A program made the translations under genes and the position numbers. Source: Durusdinium trenchii (taxonomy: Eukaryota; Sar; Dinophyceae; Suessiales; Symbiodiniaceae). Taken from it: a stretch of 64,000 bases of DNA. Under the pieces are notes generated by a model. The model had not been told where the DNA came from. It was given only the letters and a program-made list of their open reading frames with translations, and did not search any database. This document shows, one piece after another, positions 37,971-47,671 of this stretch; position 1 is the first letter of the stretch, and every line of letters begins with the position of its first letter. The stretch lies in the NCBI GenBank assembly GCA_963970005.1, contig CAXAMN010003747.1, positions 235,691-299,690 on the forward strand, in the 5' to 3' direction.

Positions 37971-38356
37971 GAGGATGGAAGCGGAAGCAGGAGGTGAGGA
38001 TCGGCCGGGAACGCCACCTCAGCGGCCCCAAATCCCATGTATTACTGATGGACCCTGGATGTTTGGACCACCATACGGACCACACCCGATTGCCTCGTCC
38101 TTTCTTCCCAGAGTGGCGATGGCCTCCTGCTAGCGATGGCCTCCAACTTAGTAGCAAAAACAACCGTTTTTTTCGGCTCCATATCCTGCCCCAGGCGACG
38201 AAGCGGGCGTGTTCAGCGTGCCACAGACAAGGCAGCGGGCCCCTCTGCCAGAGCCTCAACCTCAACATTCGCGCTCACTTTGTTGGATGTTCGATGTTTT
38301 TCCTGTACTTTGCTTGCCTGCTTCGGTTGTCAGCTAACTGGTATTTTGAGATGTTG

Positions 38357-38388
38357 CCCTGAGTCTGCAGATCAACTAAATTTAGTTT
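38357..38388 (+). repeat. left terminal inverted repeat
   Basis: 32 bp, exact reverse complement of 41205-41236. Confidence 0.9.
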
Positions 38389-38645
38389 GCCAAAATTTTA
38401 CTTAATTTCAACTAGTAAAGTAAAAAATTAGGTAAAAAACAAAGTATTTTTTACCATAGTAAATTGTAGTAAGACAAGTAATTTAAATTAGTAAGACAAG
38501 TAATTTAAATTAGTAAAACAAATAGTTCTTTTTAAGTAATTGAAGCATGTGTTGTCATATGTTGTTTTTTGCGGGGTTTCTGTTATTTCTGCGCTGTTTT
38601 GTTTTTGTTGTTTTGTTGTTTTGTTGTTGTGGTTGTTGGCTGTGT

Positions 38646-39284
38646 TTAAGTTTTTGCAAGAATGATTTCTCCAAATTTGTTCACTTGACTCATGTCACAT
38701 GTCGCATGTTCTTGAAAACCGCCTTGTCTGTGTTCATGATCAACCTCCCCCTGTCTATCAAACAGGCTGTTGACAATCAGGGTTTGCTTGTCTCTTTTGC
38801 CATGTTTGAACTTCTTTGTACTCCCCCGCTCCCTTGCAATCCACTCTGGGATCTCACTGGCAGCAAACATCTGCGTGAACTTCTGTTGCTTGACTCGGTC
38901 TCTGGTCTCTGCACTCTTGCTCTTCTCTGGGTCTACTTCTGGGTCATCCTCCTTCTCATTCTCTTCTTATGCTTCCTCCTCTTTGTCCTTCTCCTCAGGC
39001 ACAGGCACAATGCCCACCTTCCAGCTTTGCCAGGTTTGTTCTTGTCCTGAAGGTCGCTTGAAGGGTTTTGGCACTGATTTGGGTGGCTTGGGCTTGGACA
39101 CAGTTGACTTCTTGATAACCTTGTTCTTTGCCTTTTCCTTGGGCGCAGTCTTGGGAGCAGCTTTTGCCTTTGTTGATGATTTCTTCAGGACTGAACCAGG
39201 AGTGGCAGAAGGCTTCTCACTATCTTTCTCTGACTTTGCTGGTGTTTGGGCCACCATAGATTCATTTGGCTTTCCATCAGCCAT
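38646..39284 (-). pseudogene. Lys/Ala/Pro-rich ORF of the TIR element, one in-frame stop
   Basis: ATG at 39284 (MADGKPNESMVAQTPAKSEK). The first 106 codons are rich in Lys, Ala, Pro and Ser. A single TAA at 38967-38969 is followed in the same frame by EENEKEDDPEVDPEKSKSAE and a folded-looking region (PEWIARERG, KRDKQTLIVNSLFDRQ, FGEIILAKT). About 212 codons in all. Disorder followed by a small basic domain would suit a DNA-binding accessory protein; no family is recognised with confidence. Confidence 0.5.
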
Positions 39285-39389
39285 GAGCACAGTGGATCAC
39301 TCACAATACATTACAAACTCTCAAAACAAAAAGCCGCAGAAAGTTGTAGGAAGATTGAAGATGGCACTCAATGTACTGTTCACAAGAAC

Positions 39390-40500
39390 TGCCCACCAGT
39401 TAATGACAGAAGTTACTGAAGAACAAGCCACAAGAAATTACACATCTCCAAAACAAGAACATCTGACAAGTAAATGACACTCAAGACCTGTTCACAAGCA
39501 AATGCGCATCTTCACAACAAGAACTGCTCACAAGTAAATGAAATTATTCATAGGAATTCTATTATTGGAGAACTGCTCTCAAGTAAATGTTGAACAGTTA
39601 TGTAAAAATTTGCTCAAGGGTACTGTTACATGCCACTGCATTCGTAGGTAAAATGTGCAAAAAGAACTTCAACAACTATATACAGTTTGTATGCAGTTTA
39701 TATGTAGTTTATATGCAGTTTACATGCAGTTTTGAAAACTACATGTAGTTTTGATAAAACTACATGTAGTTTTCAAAACTGCATATAAACTACATACAAA
39801 CTGCGTACAAACTGCATAAAAAGTACATAGAAAAATGAGCAGAAAATCAACAAACGCACATCAAAAGTATACACACATATTCAACTTTGTTATCTCCATG
39901 TTATATTCTGGACATGCTGATGCTGCACTTGTGAGTTCATTAGACTCTGGATACATTTACTTGTGAAGGAGTTTTTACTTGTGAACCACCTTCTGTATTT
40001 CCTTGCAGTCAAATTGCACAATGGCTTTGGGCGCTGGACTGTGTACGACTTTTTTTGGCATTCGTATATGTTTTCGGAAAGCTATGCTCACTTTACTTGA
40101 GACATCATTTACTGTTTTGTGGATGCCACTTGCTCAAGGCACTGTTGTGAGGTTTGTGGATTGCACTTTTCATAAGCCCACTATTGTCACTGTTGTGTAC
40201 ACTCTTGTGTCAATATTGCCATGTACTTGTGAGCCATTTGCTTTGTGAAAAGAACTACTTGTGGCCAGGTCTTGTGCCAATATTGCAATTGACTTTTGGA
40301 CAGTTCTTCTGTCCAGATTGTAGTTTACCTGTGAGCGTTGATGGTCATCTACTTGTGAAACAGCTCAACTGCCAAGACTGCCACTTAGACTTACTCGTGA
40401 CCAGGTGTTTTCGCAAGATTGTCATTTACTTGTGAACAGCTCAAATGCAAAGACTGCAATTTACTTGTGAACAGTTCTTGTCAAGATGACCATTTACATG
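39390..40500. repeat. mirrored CAAGTAAATG / CATTTACTTG arrays
   Basis: On the left (39420-39600) the words read CACAAGTAAATG, TCAAGTAAATG and GACAAGTAAATG. On the right (39950-40500) they read CATTTACTTGTGAACAG, TTTACTTGTGAAC and CTACTTGTGAAACAG, the reverse complements. They are symmetric about the central palindrome and could be subterminal protein-binding sites. Confidence 0.7.
39680..39835. repeat. central palindrome of the TIR element
   Basis: Arms built of TATGCAGTTTATATG / ATGCAGTTTACATG units read outward from a centre near 39757 (ACTACATGTAGTTTTGAT, then AAAACTACATGTAGTTTT) and return as CAAAACTGCATATAAACTAC. It could form a cruciform or long hairpin. Confidence 0.8.
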
Positions 40501-40539
40501 TATCATTTTCTCGCCTCAAGATAGCAACCTCGATAACCC

Positions 40540-40845
40540 CACAAGACCTCTCTCAAGTAAAAAGAGCTGTACCTGATCTCCAGTAAATTTTTCGCAACGC
40601 TTCTCAAGTAACTTGGTGAAAGTACACCAATAAAAATATTCGAGTTTTCTCAACTAAACACAGCAACACCAAGTGCTCCCACACCTTTCCTCAAGTAGAT
40701 CAAACAACACTTCTCAAGTATATCACCCCTGGCTTCTCTCAAGGCAGACGAGTAAATTGGTTGTGACAAGCTCCTCTCTCAAGTAAACTGACTTCTCAAT
40801 TTTTTGAAATATATACTGCAACACTTCTCAAGTAATTTGAGGCGA
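40540..40845. repeat. CTTCTCAAGTAA word array
   Basis: About ten dispersed (CT)CTCAAGTA(A/T) words at irregular spacing of 25-50 bp within the right half of the TIR element; no coding content. Confidence 0.65.
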
Positions 40846-40949
40846 CGGTGACGGAAACCATTCTTGTCTGTTACCTGTGAAAACCAACTTCATGTGTAAC
40901 TTCCAAGCCAATGTTTTGTGTGTTTCTGTGGTGTTTTTGTGTTGACTGT

Positions 40950-41115
40950 TGCGGTTGTTTCTATGTTGTTTCTATGCTGCTTCTATGCTGCTTCTATGTT
41001 GTTTATATGTTGTTTCTATGCTGTTTCTATGTTGTTTATATGTTTTTCTATGCTGTTTCTATGTTGTTTGTATGTTGTTTCTATGCTGTTTCTATGTTGT
41101 TTATATGTTGTTTTG
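40950..41115. repeat. GTTTCTATGCT/GTTTATATGTT tandem repeat
   Basis: About twelve copies of a 12-15 bp unit (TTGTTTCTATGCTG, TTGTTTATATG). Gives Cys/Phe/Tyr-rich hydrophobic artefact frames on the plus strand. Confidence 0.85.
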
Positions 41116-41204
41116 ACTTTGTTGAAATTTACAATGAAAAATTAGTTTTTCAAAAATTTAGTAGGAAACAAACTAATTTTTTCAATTACATTGATTTCAT
41201 CCAT

Positions 41205-41236
41205 AAACTAAATTTAGTTGATCTGCAGACTCAGGG
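41205..41236 (-). repeat. right terminal inverted repeat
   Basis: 32 bp, exact reverse complement of 38357-38388. Confidence 0.9.
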
Positions 41237-42036
41237 TGGATACCTGCACCTTTATCGTGTCGTTCTACATGTACCTTCTATGCTCTTCCGCATGCCAGGT
41301 GACATCGGTTCGGCTCCAACCCGGCTCCATAAGGTCCGTCAAATACCGCTTTTGCTTAGCTGCTTAGCTACCTTAGTCCTTCAGCATGCGTTAACTCCTT
41401 TTTCTGAAATAGTACTTTTTGGGATCGCAGGACTGAGGCCGACCCACGTCGACGAAAGCCTCCTGACAGAGCACGCTCACTGCCAAAGCAAGTTATATCA
41501 GTCGCGCATGACAGCAACTCGACAGCACACCCAGCAGTGCCAAGATGTGTTTTCAAAGCGGACCAGAGAAATCAATTAAACATGTCCAAAAGGGAAAGCA
41601 TAAGGAGATTGCCTGACGTTTGAGATGGGGCTTAGGTGTTACCCGAGAGACCAGGGCCATGAGTGGATGGCGGCGGAGATTTGAAGATAGGAGGAGTGCC
41701 ATCAGTTTTGTGTGAAGCAGGCCATCGCTACTAGAGGCTATTGCTATTCGGTTGGAGGCCACCGCTATTGGGTCGCTACTATTAGGTCTGAGGAGGTGGC
41801 GCAAGGTTGGGTGCATGCTCCAGTGGTAGTCCTGGCCATGGTCTCAAGCTTTAAGCCGCTGTGAAGCGGAACACCCTTCACCATCCTTCACCTATATAAC
41901 GGTTGACGATTCGGGAGAATCGGGTCATGATAGGTGGTCTCGAGGTGAAGGGGTTGGGCATCTCGCGAAAGATCCTTGGGGAGAATATCTAGGGCACGAT
42001 CGTCGACGCCGTGAAGGACAAGGGACGTCGAACCAG
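41237..42036. other. no gene recognised; repeat copies and possible element leader
   Basis: GATGGCCTCC-family copies lie in minus orientation at 41720-41795 (GGCCATCGCTACTAG). A TATATAA at about 41894 sits 140 bp before the gag ATG of the next element and could belong to its promoter. No LTR or primer site could be demonstrated. Confidence 0.4.
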
Positions 42037-43230
42037 GTGACAGGTCAAATGGAGGCATCTCCAGTGTCGCCTCCCCATGGTCGTGATGTGAGTGGTGATT
42101 TGCCATCCGGTGAAATTTCATCTGCTGGCCAAGAGAAAGACCCACCGACTGCAGGAGATCGCAGAGGCAAGGTTTCTTCGAGCTATCCACCCATTTTCCG
42201 GGCGAAGCCCGGAGAGTCCTTCAAGGAGTGGAAGAGGTCGGTTGATTTTTGGATTGATGGTGAGGCATCTTCCTTACCGCCTGAGCTGATTGGACCTCGT
42301 CTCATGGCTCAACTTCGTGATCGAGCAGGTCAGCTAGTGCATCACTTGTCGAGTCGAGATGTCAGCAAGGCAAAAGGCCCACAGGTGATCATGAGCACGT
42401 TAGAGAAGTCACCCATCATCCGACAGCTCGATCGACGCAAGGTGGATCAACATCGAAAGCAACTTCGTCGCCTGCCAGGTGAATCCTTGGAGAGCTATGT
42501 GACGAGAGGTTCGATCTATCGGACCCAGCTGCAGGCCCTCGACGAGGAGATGCAAATGGGCGAATGCTTTTACACGGGGCATCTTCTCGACAATGCCAAG
42601 CTCACCCGTAGAGACAAGGTGATGATCAAGACCCGTGCAGGGTCGGACTATGAGGATGACGAACGCCATGATGACCTCGAAGGTGAGCATGGTTTCCCCA
42701 TTGGTTCATCTGAGCCAAATGTGGCCGCCAGACATGGCGATGATTTCTTGATCCAACGTGAAGAGAAGGGTCGCAAGGGAGTGAATGCGGCCGACTTTGA
42801 GGGGGCCAGTTTGTATGGCATTGAAGAGGAGGGGCCGCACATTGACGAGAAGACCTTCCCGCCTGAGCTGGATGACGCTGAGAATGAGGCTTTTGCAATG
42901 CACTTCAAGGCCAAGCAGAAGATTGCCGAGGTGAGGAAACTTCGACAATACTTCAAGCGACCTGACCAAGAAGAAAAGAAGCGGCTTCTGGCTGAGAAGA
43001 TGCGGACTTCACCATGCCATAGATGCGGTGAATTAGGTCATTGGTCGCGCGAATGTCCGCGAAAGGGACACAGCGCTGGAGCCACAGCAAAGCCGGAGGA
43101 TTCGGAGTGGGCCACTTTAGTTGCATTGTGCACAAGTACACGTAGCAGCCGATCGTCAGCTGGATCCAGATATAAGGTGCGAATGGCTGGGGCTGTGGCA
43201 TGGCATTCTTTGGGCATGCTAGTTTTCGGT
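42037..43230 (+). CDS. copia gag with CCHC zinc knuckle
   Basis: ORF from an in-frame start at 42037; MEASPVSPPHGRDVSGD at 42049 is a likely ATG start. AKPGESFKEWKRSVDFWIDG and LRRLPGESLESYVTRGS are gag-type helices, and an acidic linker leads to CHRCGELGHWSRECP at 43015-43056, an intact C-x2-C-x4-H-x4-C knuckle that binds RNA. The frame runs to 43305, but from about 43200 the protease continues in the next frame. Confidence 0.85.
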
Positions 43231-43740
43231 GTCATAGAGAGCTTCGCATGCATGTCATTTTGGATTTGGGCTGTGTCAAACCAGTTGCTGGCACGGCATG
43301 GATGAATGAAGTGGTCAAGGAATGGAAGCAAAGGGGGCGATGGCTTCGTGTTTTTCCCGAGCAAGAGGTTTTTCAGTTCGGCAATGGTCAATCACTTCGT
43401 AGCAAGTATCAAGTGCAAGTTGAAGCTGCTCTTGCCGGGTGTCAAGTGGTGCTTGGTTTCTCCGTCGTCTCGGGTGAATGTCCCCCTCTTCTTTCACGAC
43501 ACGCATGTAGTCAGCTGAGTATGATGATCGATTGTGGCCAACACACCATGAGCTCTACTCGTATGACGCGTATGAAGGTGAAGGCTTTTGGATTGTCACG
43601 TGCGAGCAACGGTCATTACACTATGAATATTGACCAGTTTGATGGAGTGGCATGCGCACAGCTTGAAGCAGATTTTTGCACACCTGAAGGTCATGAAGCT
43701 TATGTTGTTGAAACCGCCGAAGCCGTGATGCTCGATCATG
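43200..43740 (+). CDS. copia aspartic protease-like segment
   Basis: MHVILDLGCVKPVAGTAW is in the position of the D-T/S-G active site, but reads DLG (Asp codon 43263-43265). FQFGNGQSLRSKYQVQVEAA and GCQVVLGFSVVSGECPPLLS follow as in copia proteases, and LSMMIDCGQHTMS resembles the C-terminal strand. The frame stays open to 44861, but from about 43740 it is out of phase. Whether DLG permits activity is unknown. Confidence 0.7.
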
Positions 43741-44472
43741 TGCAAGCACCTCGGCACTCGACAACTTCCCCTTCTACGTGTGCAGCTCATGTCCAGCAGT
43801 GCATCGACTCGCAAGGGCGACTCGGCGGCGGATGCAGTAATAATGCCAGCTGCGCGGAGAACAAGGCCACCGCCCTCGCGAATGTCCAATCATCGAGGAG
43901 ATGGAGAAGGAAGAGGACATGTTGGTGGGCCTTTCCAGCACGGAACTTCTGCACTTCTGCGCAAGGCCAAATCAGAAGCCATGGGTCCGAAGAAGCCAGT
44001 TGCAACGCCTGTGAGGCGTTCCAAGCAGGAGCTGGCGGTGGCGCCGGCCGAAGAGGAGGAGCAGAGCGCCGGCTGGTCGGCGGTGGGTGTGGCCGAGCTG
44101 AGCAAGGAAGAACAGAGCATGATCCTCAAGCGCCGCGAGAAGACCCTGGCGGCCAAGAACAAGAAGGCCAATCAGATGGCCCTGACCGGATCCGAAGCGG
44201 ACCACCCCAGCCTGTCCACGACATGGAGTGCGGAGATGGCCTTGAACCTGGCCGCGTCTGTGAGATCTCGCATGAAGACGTACCTCTGGAAGAAGTTCCT
44301 ATGGCAGATGCGAGTGAAGCAGGGAGTGGAGAAGGAGGTGGGGGCCCGATGGAAGAAGAACCCGCGCTGGCTGGCCATGCTGTTCGCGAAGGAGGTGGGA
44401 TCGCTATGGGGACATTGCGGGGCACTTCGACAAAAGATCAACAACAAGGAGACTTGGAAGCTCTTCCTTTGA
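43738..44472 (+). CDS. linker between protease and methyltransferase-like module
   Basis: A Lys/Arg/Ala-rich frame (RRSKQELAVAPAEEEEQSAG, EEQSMILKRREKTLAAKNKK, WKKFLWQMRVKQG) with helical character. Position matches the linker after protease in the other copia element. No function is recognised. Confidence 0.5.
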   Translation: MCKHLGTRQLPLLRVQLMSSSASTRKGDSAADAVIMPAARRTRPPPSRMSNHRGDGEGRGHVGGPFQHGTSALLRKAKSEAMGPKKPVATPVRRSKQELAVAPAEEEEQSAGWSAVGVAELSKEEQSMILKRREKTLAAKNKKANQMALTGSEADHPSLSTTWSAEMALNLAASVRSRMKTYLWKKFLWQMRVKQGVEKEVGARWKKNPRWLAMLFAKEVGSLWGHCGALRQKINNKETWKLFL

Positions 44473-44479
44473 AACTGCT

Positions 44480-45170
44480 TCAACGAGGCGATGCACAACG
44501 TCTCAAGCAAGGGGCTCAACAGGCTAAGGAGAGGGCAGCGCTCATCCAGAATACGGCCAAGACAGAAGAGCGCTATGTGGTCCTCGAGATCTCCGCTGGT
44601 ATGGCGCGGCTCAGTGAGGAGGCGATTGATCTTCTGTATGGACATGACCTGCGCCAGAACGACATGCAGAAGAGGGTGTTTGACATCATCCATGAGCGTA
44701 AGCCAGATCTGGTGACCTTGAGCATGCCCTGTGGTCCCTGGTGTTCGTGGATGCGCTTAGCGCCGGAAGAGAAGCTGGACGAGCTGCGAGCTGAGCATTT
44801 GACCTTGTGGAGGTTTGCGAGAAAGGTGTGGGACAAGCAAGTGAGCGAAGGCCCTGACTGAACAACCATGGACTTCACAGCCCTTGGATCTGACCTTCAT
44901 GCGGGAGCGTCCTCATCTACATCGGGCCAAGGTCGCGCAATGCATGTTCGGGCTTCGTGACAGGCTGAAGGGAAAGCCACATCGGAAGCTGACGGCTCTC
45001 GATGTCAATCGTCAAGCATTTAACGAGGCTTTGGAGCACGGTGCAAAATGTAACCACAAGGTTGGAGACCACCAAAGCATTGAGGGCAAGATCTGCGTCT
45101 TCCAAACTTGGTGCAACCGTTCAGCCTTGGCGGGAGCTTGGCCTCAGCAGTTTTGTGAGCACATTTTGAA
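44480..45170 (+). CDS. methyltransferase-like module of the second copia element
   Basis: In one frame to 44861: RYVVLEISAGMARLSEEAID resembles motif I and PDLVTLSMPCGPWCSWMRL resembles motif IV with a cysteine codon at 44730-44732. After a one-base shift the module continues: ALTEQPWTSQPLDL (ENP degraded to EQP), CMFGLRDRLKGKPHRKLTAL, a Cys/His segment GAKCNHKVGDHQSIEGK and LAGAWPQQFCEHILK. Order and spacing parallel the module in the minus-strand copia element, also between protease and integrase. Confidence 0.6.
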
Positions 45171-46436
45171 GTGTGCGCCGTCAAGAAGAGCAAGGTTTTC
45201 CGACGCTCTGTGAGGAGGTGGAGAATGAATATCTATGAAGCAGCTTTGAGGCAGCAGCTAGCAGATCTTGGTGTGGCAGCTGATCGCTATGGCTACATCA
45301 CATTTGAAGGACCCGGTCAACAAGTACCAAGACGCATTCGCACGGCAGTTGCTCATGTGCACTCTGCCCTTGGTCACTCGTCGACGTACGCTGATGCTGA
45401 GCGGCGCTGGCCAACAGATCTTGAATGCTGCAAGGCACCTCCGATGCCAGATATGCGCATCAGTCCATCCTCCACGAGATGCTCCTCAAGTGTCAGCGGC
45501 CAAGGCCCGAACATTCAATGAAAAGTGTAGGACGTTGCAGGGGAGAAGTACGGCGTGGTTCATTTTTTGGACAGCTTGACTTCCTTTCGTGTGGGCGATG
45601 CATGTTTGAACCCATCATCCACCTTTGTGTTGAGAGACCAATGGTATAGCATTTTTGGACCGCGTGACATCCTGTACACAGATGGAGGCAAGGAGTTTGC
45701 TGGCACGGTGAACACTTTGAGTGAGATCATGGCGGTGATCCATGAGATAGTCCCTGAAGGGGCTAAGTGGCAGCTGGGCCAGGCCGAACAGCACGGCTCC
45801 GCGCTGAAATCGATGGTGATGAAGATGGTGAAGTCCCACAACATCAAAGGGCTTGATGAGATGCGCATGTCAGTCAACGCAGCTTGCGCCGCCAAGAACA
45901 GATTGACAACAGCTGGAGGTGTATCACCGATGCAAGCAGTCACCGGCAAGCAAACACTGTTGCCGGCATCCTTGATGGATCAGATCTGCTCTGGCAAGAT
46001 GTGGTTCGTGACGAACCAAGAAACCTCCAGAGAAGAGGCATTGCAGCGGGCAGAGCGCATTCGCATTGGGGCAGCAGAGGCATATCTATGGATCGATGCA
46101 CATGAGACTTTGAGACGTGCTCTGGCTTTCAAGTCACGACCTCCTCGACTTGAACTTCTACGACAAGAAGGAGCAACTGTCTATGTGTATGACCCGCCAC
46201 CATGCAGGCGAGGACTAGCCAGACGGCTGCAAGACAAAGTGTCGTGGAGTGGGCCAGGCATAGTAGTATGCATCGAAAAGGACAAGAGTGCGCCCAAGAA
46301 GGTGTGGGTGCGAATTCGGGGCCGAGTCCGCGCTGTGGCATTAGAGAAAGTGAGACTAGCCACAACAGAAGAGCTGGTCAGTGGTCACTACATCAAGGAG
46401 GCTGTCGAAGAGTGGACGAGCCGAGGTGGTGATTGA
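45171..46436 (+). CDS. copia integrase, frameshifted
   Basis: HVHSALGHSSTYADAERR (zinc His pair) lies in the 45171 frame and LRCQICASVHPPRDAPQVSA (Cys pair) in the next frame. The core resumes from 45555: YTDGGKEFAGT with the second Asp and GQAEQHGSALKSM with the Glu, then SAACAAKNRL-type helix and a C-terminal region (KVSWSGPGIVVCIEKDKSAP). The first core Asp was not located with certainty. At least two shifts break it. Confidence 0.8.
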
Positions 46437-46538
46437 TGAGGCCATTGAAGACGGCGAAGATAGTAAGAAGGAGGAATCTTCATCCTCGGCTTCGTCGTCT
46501 GATCAGGAGATGCCGGAAGAAGAGCGTAAGAGGAGCGC

Positions 46539-47671
46539 ATGAGGCCTGAGAAAAGGCTGTTGGCTGATGCGCCACTGCAGATGACAGATCCAAGAGCTGG
46601 CCCTTCTGACCCACACACCTTGCCGTTCGAGAAGAAACAGCGCCTCTGTGAGAATTTGGCCAAACAGATGGAGCCTCCATCCCCAATGCAAGAAGCTCGA
46701 GTTCGTGGCCAGTTGGAAGATGCTTTCAAGTCCGTGAAGAAGCTTCGTAAGACCGTGAAGGCAGCCAAGCCCACGGTGTCAAAGACAAAAGGGAAGACAC
46801 ATCAACGTCGAGAAGTACATGGTCACGATCTCCTGGCTGTGGATGAGGAGGAGGTTCCGGAAGATGACGTGTACCAGATGGAGGGCCCCATGAATGAGAT
46901 CTTCATGCAAGAGCGGCTTTGGAGTGAACCCTCAAATCAAGCACGACTCTCGCAGCTCAAAGAAGCGATAGAAGTACATAGTGAGGAACAAGAAGGGGAC
47001 TATGCGATGGCCAGATCATCACCGGCAAGGAACGTCTTGAATGCAACTGGAACCAGTTGGATGAACTGTGGAAGAAGGCATTTCACAAGAGCCTGATCAA
47101 GGCATTCCACGTCTACATCTCTCACAATGCCATTGCTGGTGTTCCTCTTGGCCAGTATGTGAACCCCAAGTACATCTTGCCATCACGAATGGTCTTCACC
47201 AACAAGGGAGCAAAGGAGCTGATCAATGCCCTGTTGAAGGCTCGATGGGCGTTTGATGGCCATAGAGATCCAGAAGCAGGCCAGCATCAAACTGCAGCGC
47301 CAACAGTTAGCTTGGTTGGACACAACCTGCTCATCTTCCTGGCGGCTCAACATCGCTGGACGATCGTGTACGAAGATGTGAGCGCTGCGTTCCTTCAGGG
47401 ACAAGAGCTTCCGCCAGAGAGGGAGATCTATGTCAAGGTTCCTCATCAGTACCCTCAAGAGGTGCTCATTGAGTTGCACGAGATGCTCGGGCCTGGCAGT
47501 CGCAAGGACATTGTGAAGTTGACGGAAGGAGGCTTTGGCTTGCCCGAATCTCCTCGCCTTTGGTACTTGGAGTACCGCCAGACCCTATGTGATCTTGGAG
47601 GGCGAGAACTGAAGTTGGCGCCAGGCTTCTCTTGCTTTTACAATGATGCTGGCCAGTTGCATGGAATCACA
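46539..47671 (+). CDS. copia reverse transcriptase, catalytic motif lost
   Basis: A Lys/Glu-rich linker (46539-47040) shifts frame into RT: PSRMVFTNKG, KARWAFDGHRDPEAG, TIVYEDVSAAFLQGQ with the motif A Asp, YVKVPHQYPQE, and VKLTEGGFGLPESPRLWYLE (motif B). After CFYNDAGQLHG the sequence jumps to IWDELHKRL in another frame; the expected HVDD segment of about 20 residues between them is absent. RT cannot be active from this copy. Confidence 0.85.

Larger units (their letters stand above)
38357..41236. mobile_element. 2.88-kb DNA-transposon-like unit with 32-bp terminal inverted repeats
   Basis: Perfect 32-bp inverted repeats (38357-38388 and 41205-41236) begin CCCTGAGTCTGCAGATCAAC and contain the palindrome CTAAATTTAG. 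A TG dinucleotide flanks both sides and may be a 2-bp target duplication or chance. Inside are one broken ORF on the minus strand, arrays of CAAGTAAATG-type words that invert across the middle, CTTCTCAAGTAA arrays, a GTTTCTATGTT repeat and a central palindrome. No transposase with a recognisable DDE core was found, so it is probably non-autonomous or of an unfamiliar family. Confidence 0.8.

Noticed and set aside
38547-39050. A hydrophobic plus-strand ORF of 167 residues
   Set aside because: It is the shadow of the Lys/Glu-rich minus-strand pseudogene of the TIR element.
40911-41579. A Cys/Phe-rich 222-residue plus-strand ORF
   Set aside because: Its N-terminal half is the GTTTCTATG repeat and it crosses the terminal inverted repeat into flanking DNA.
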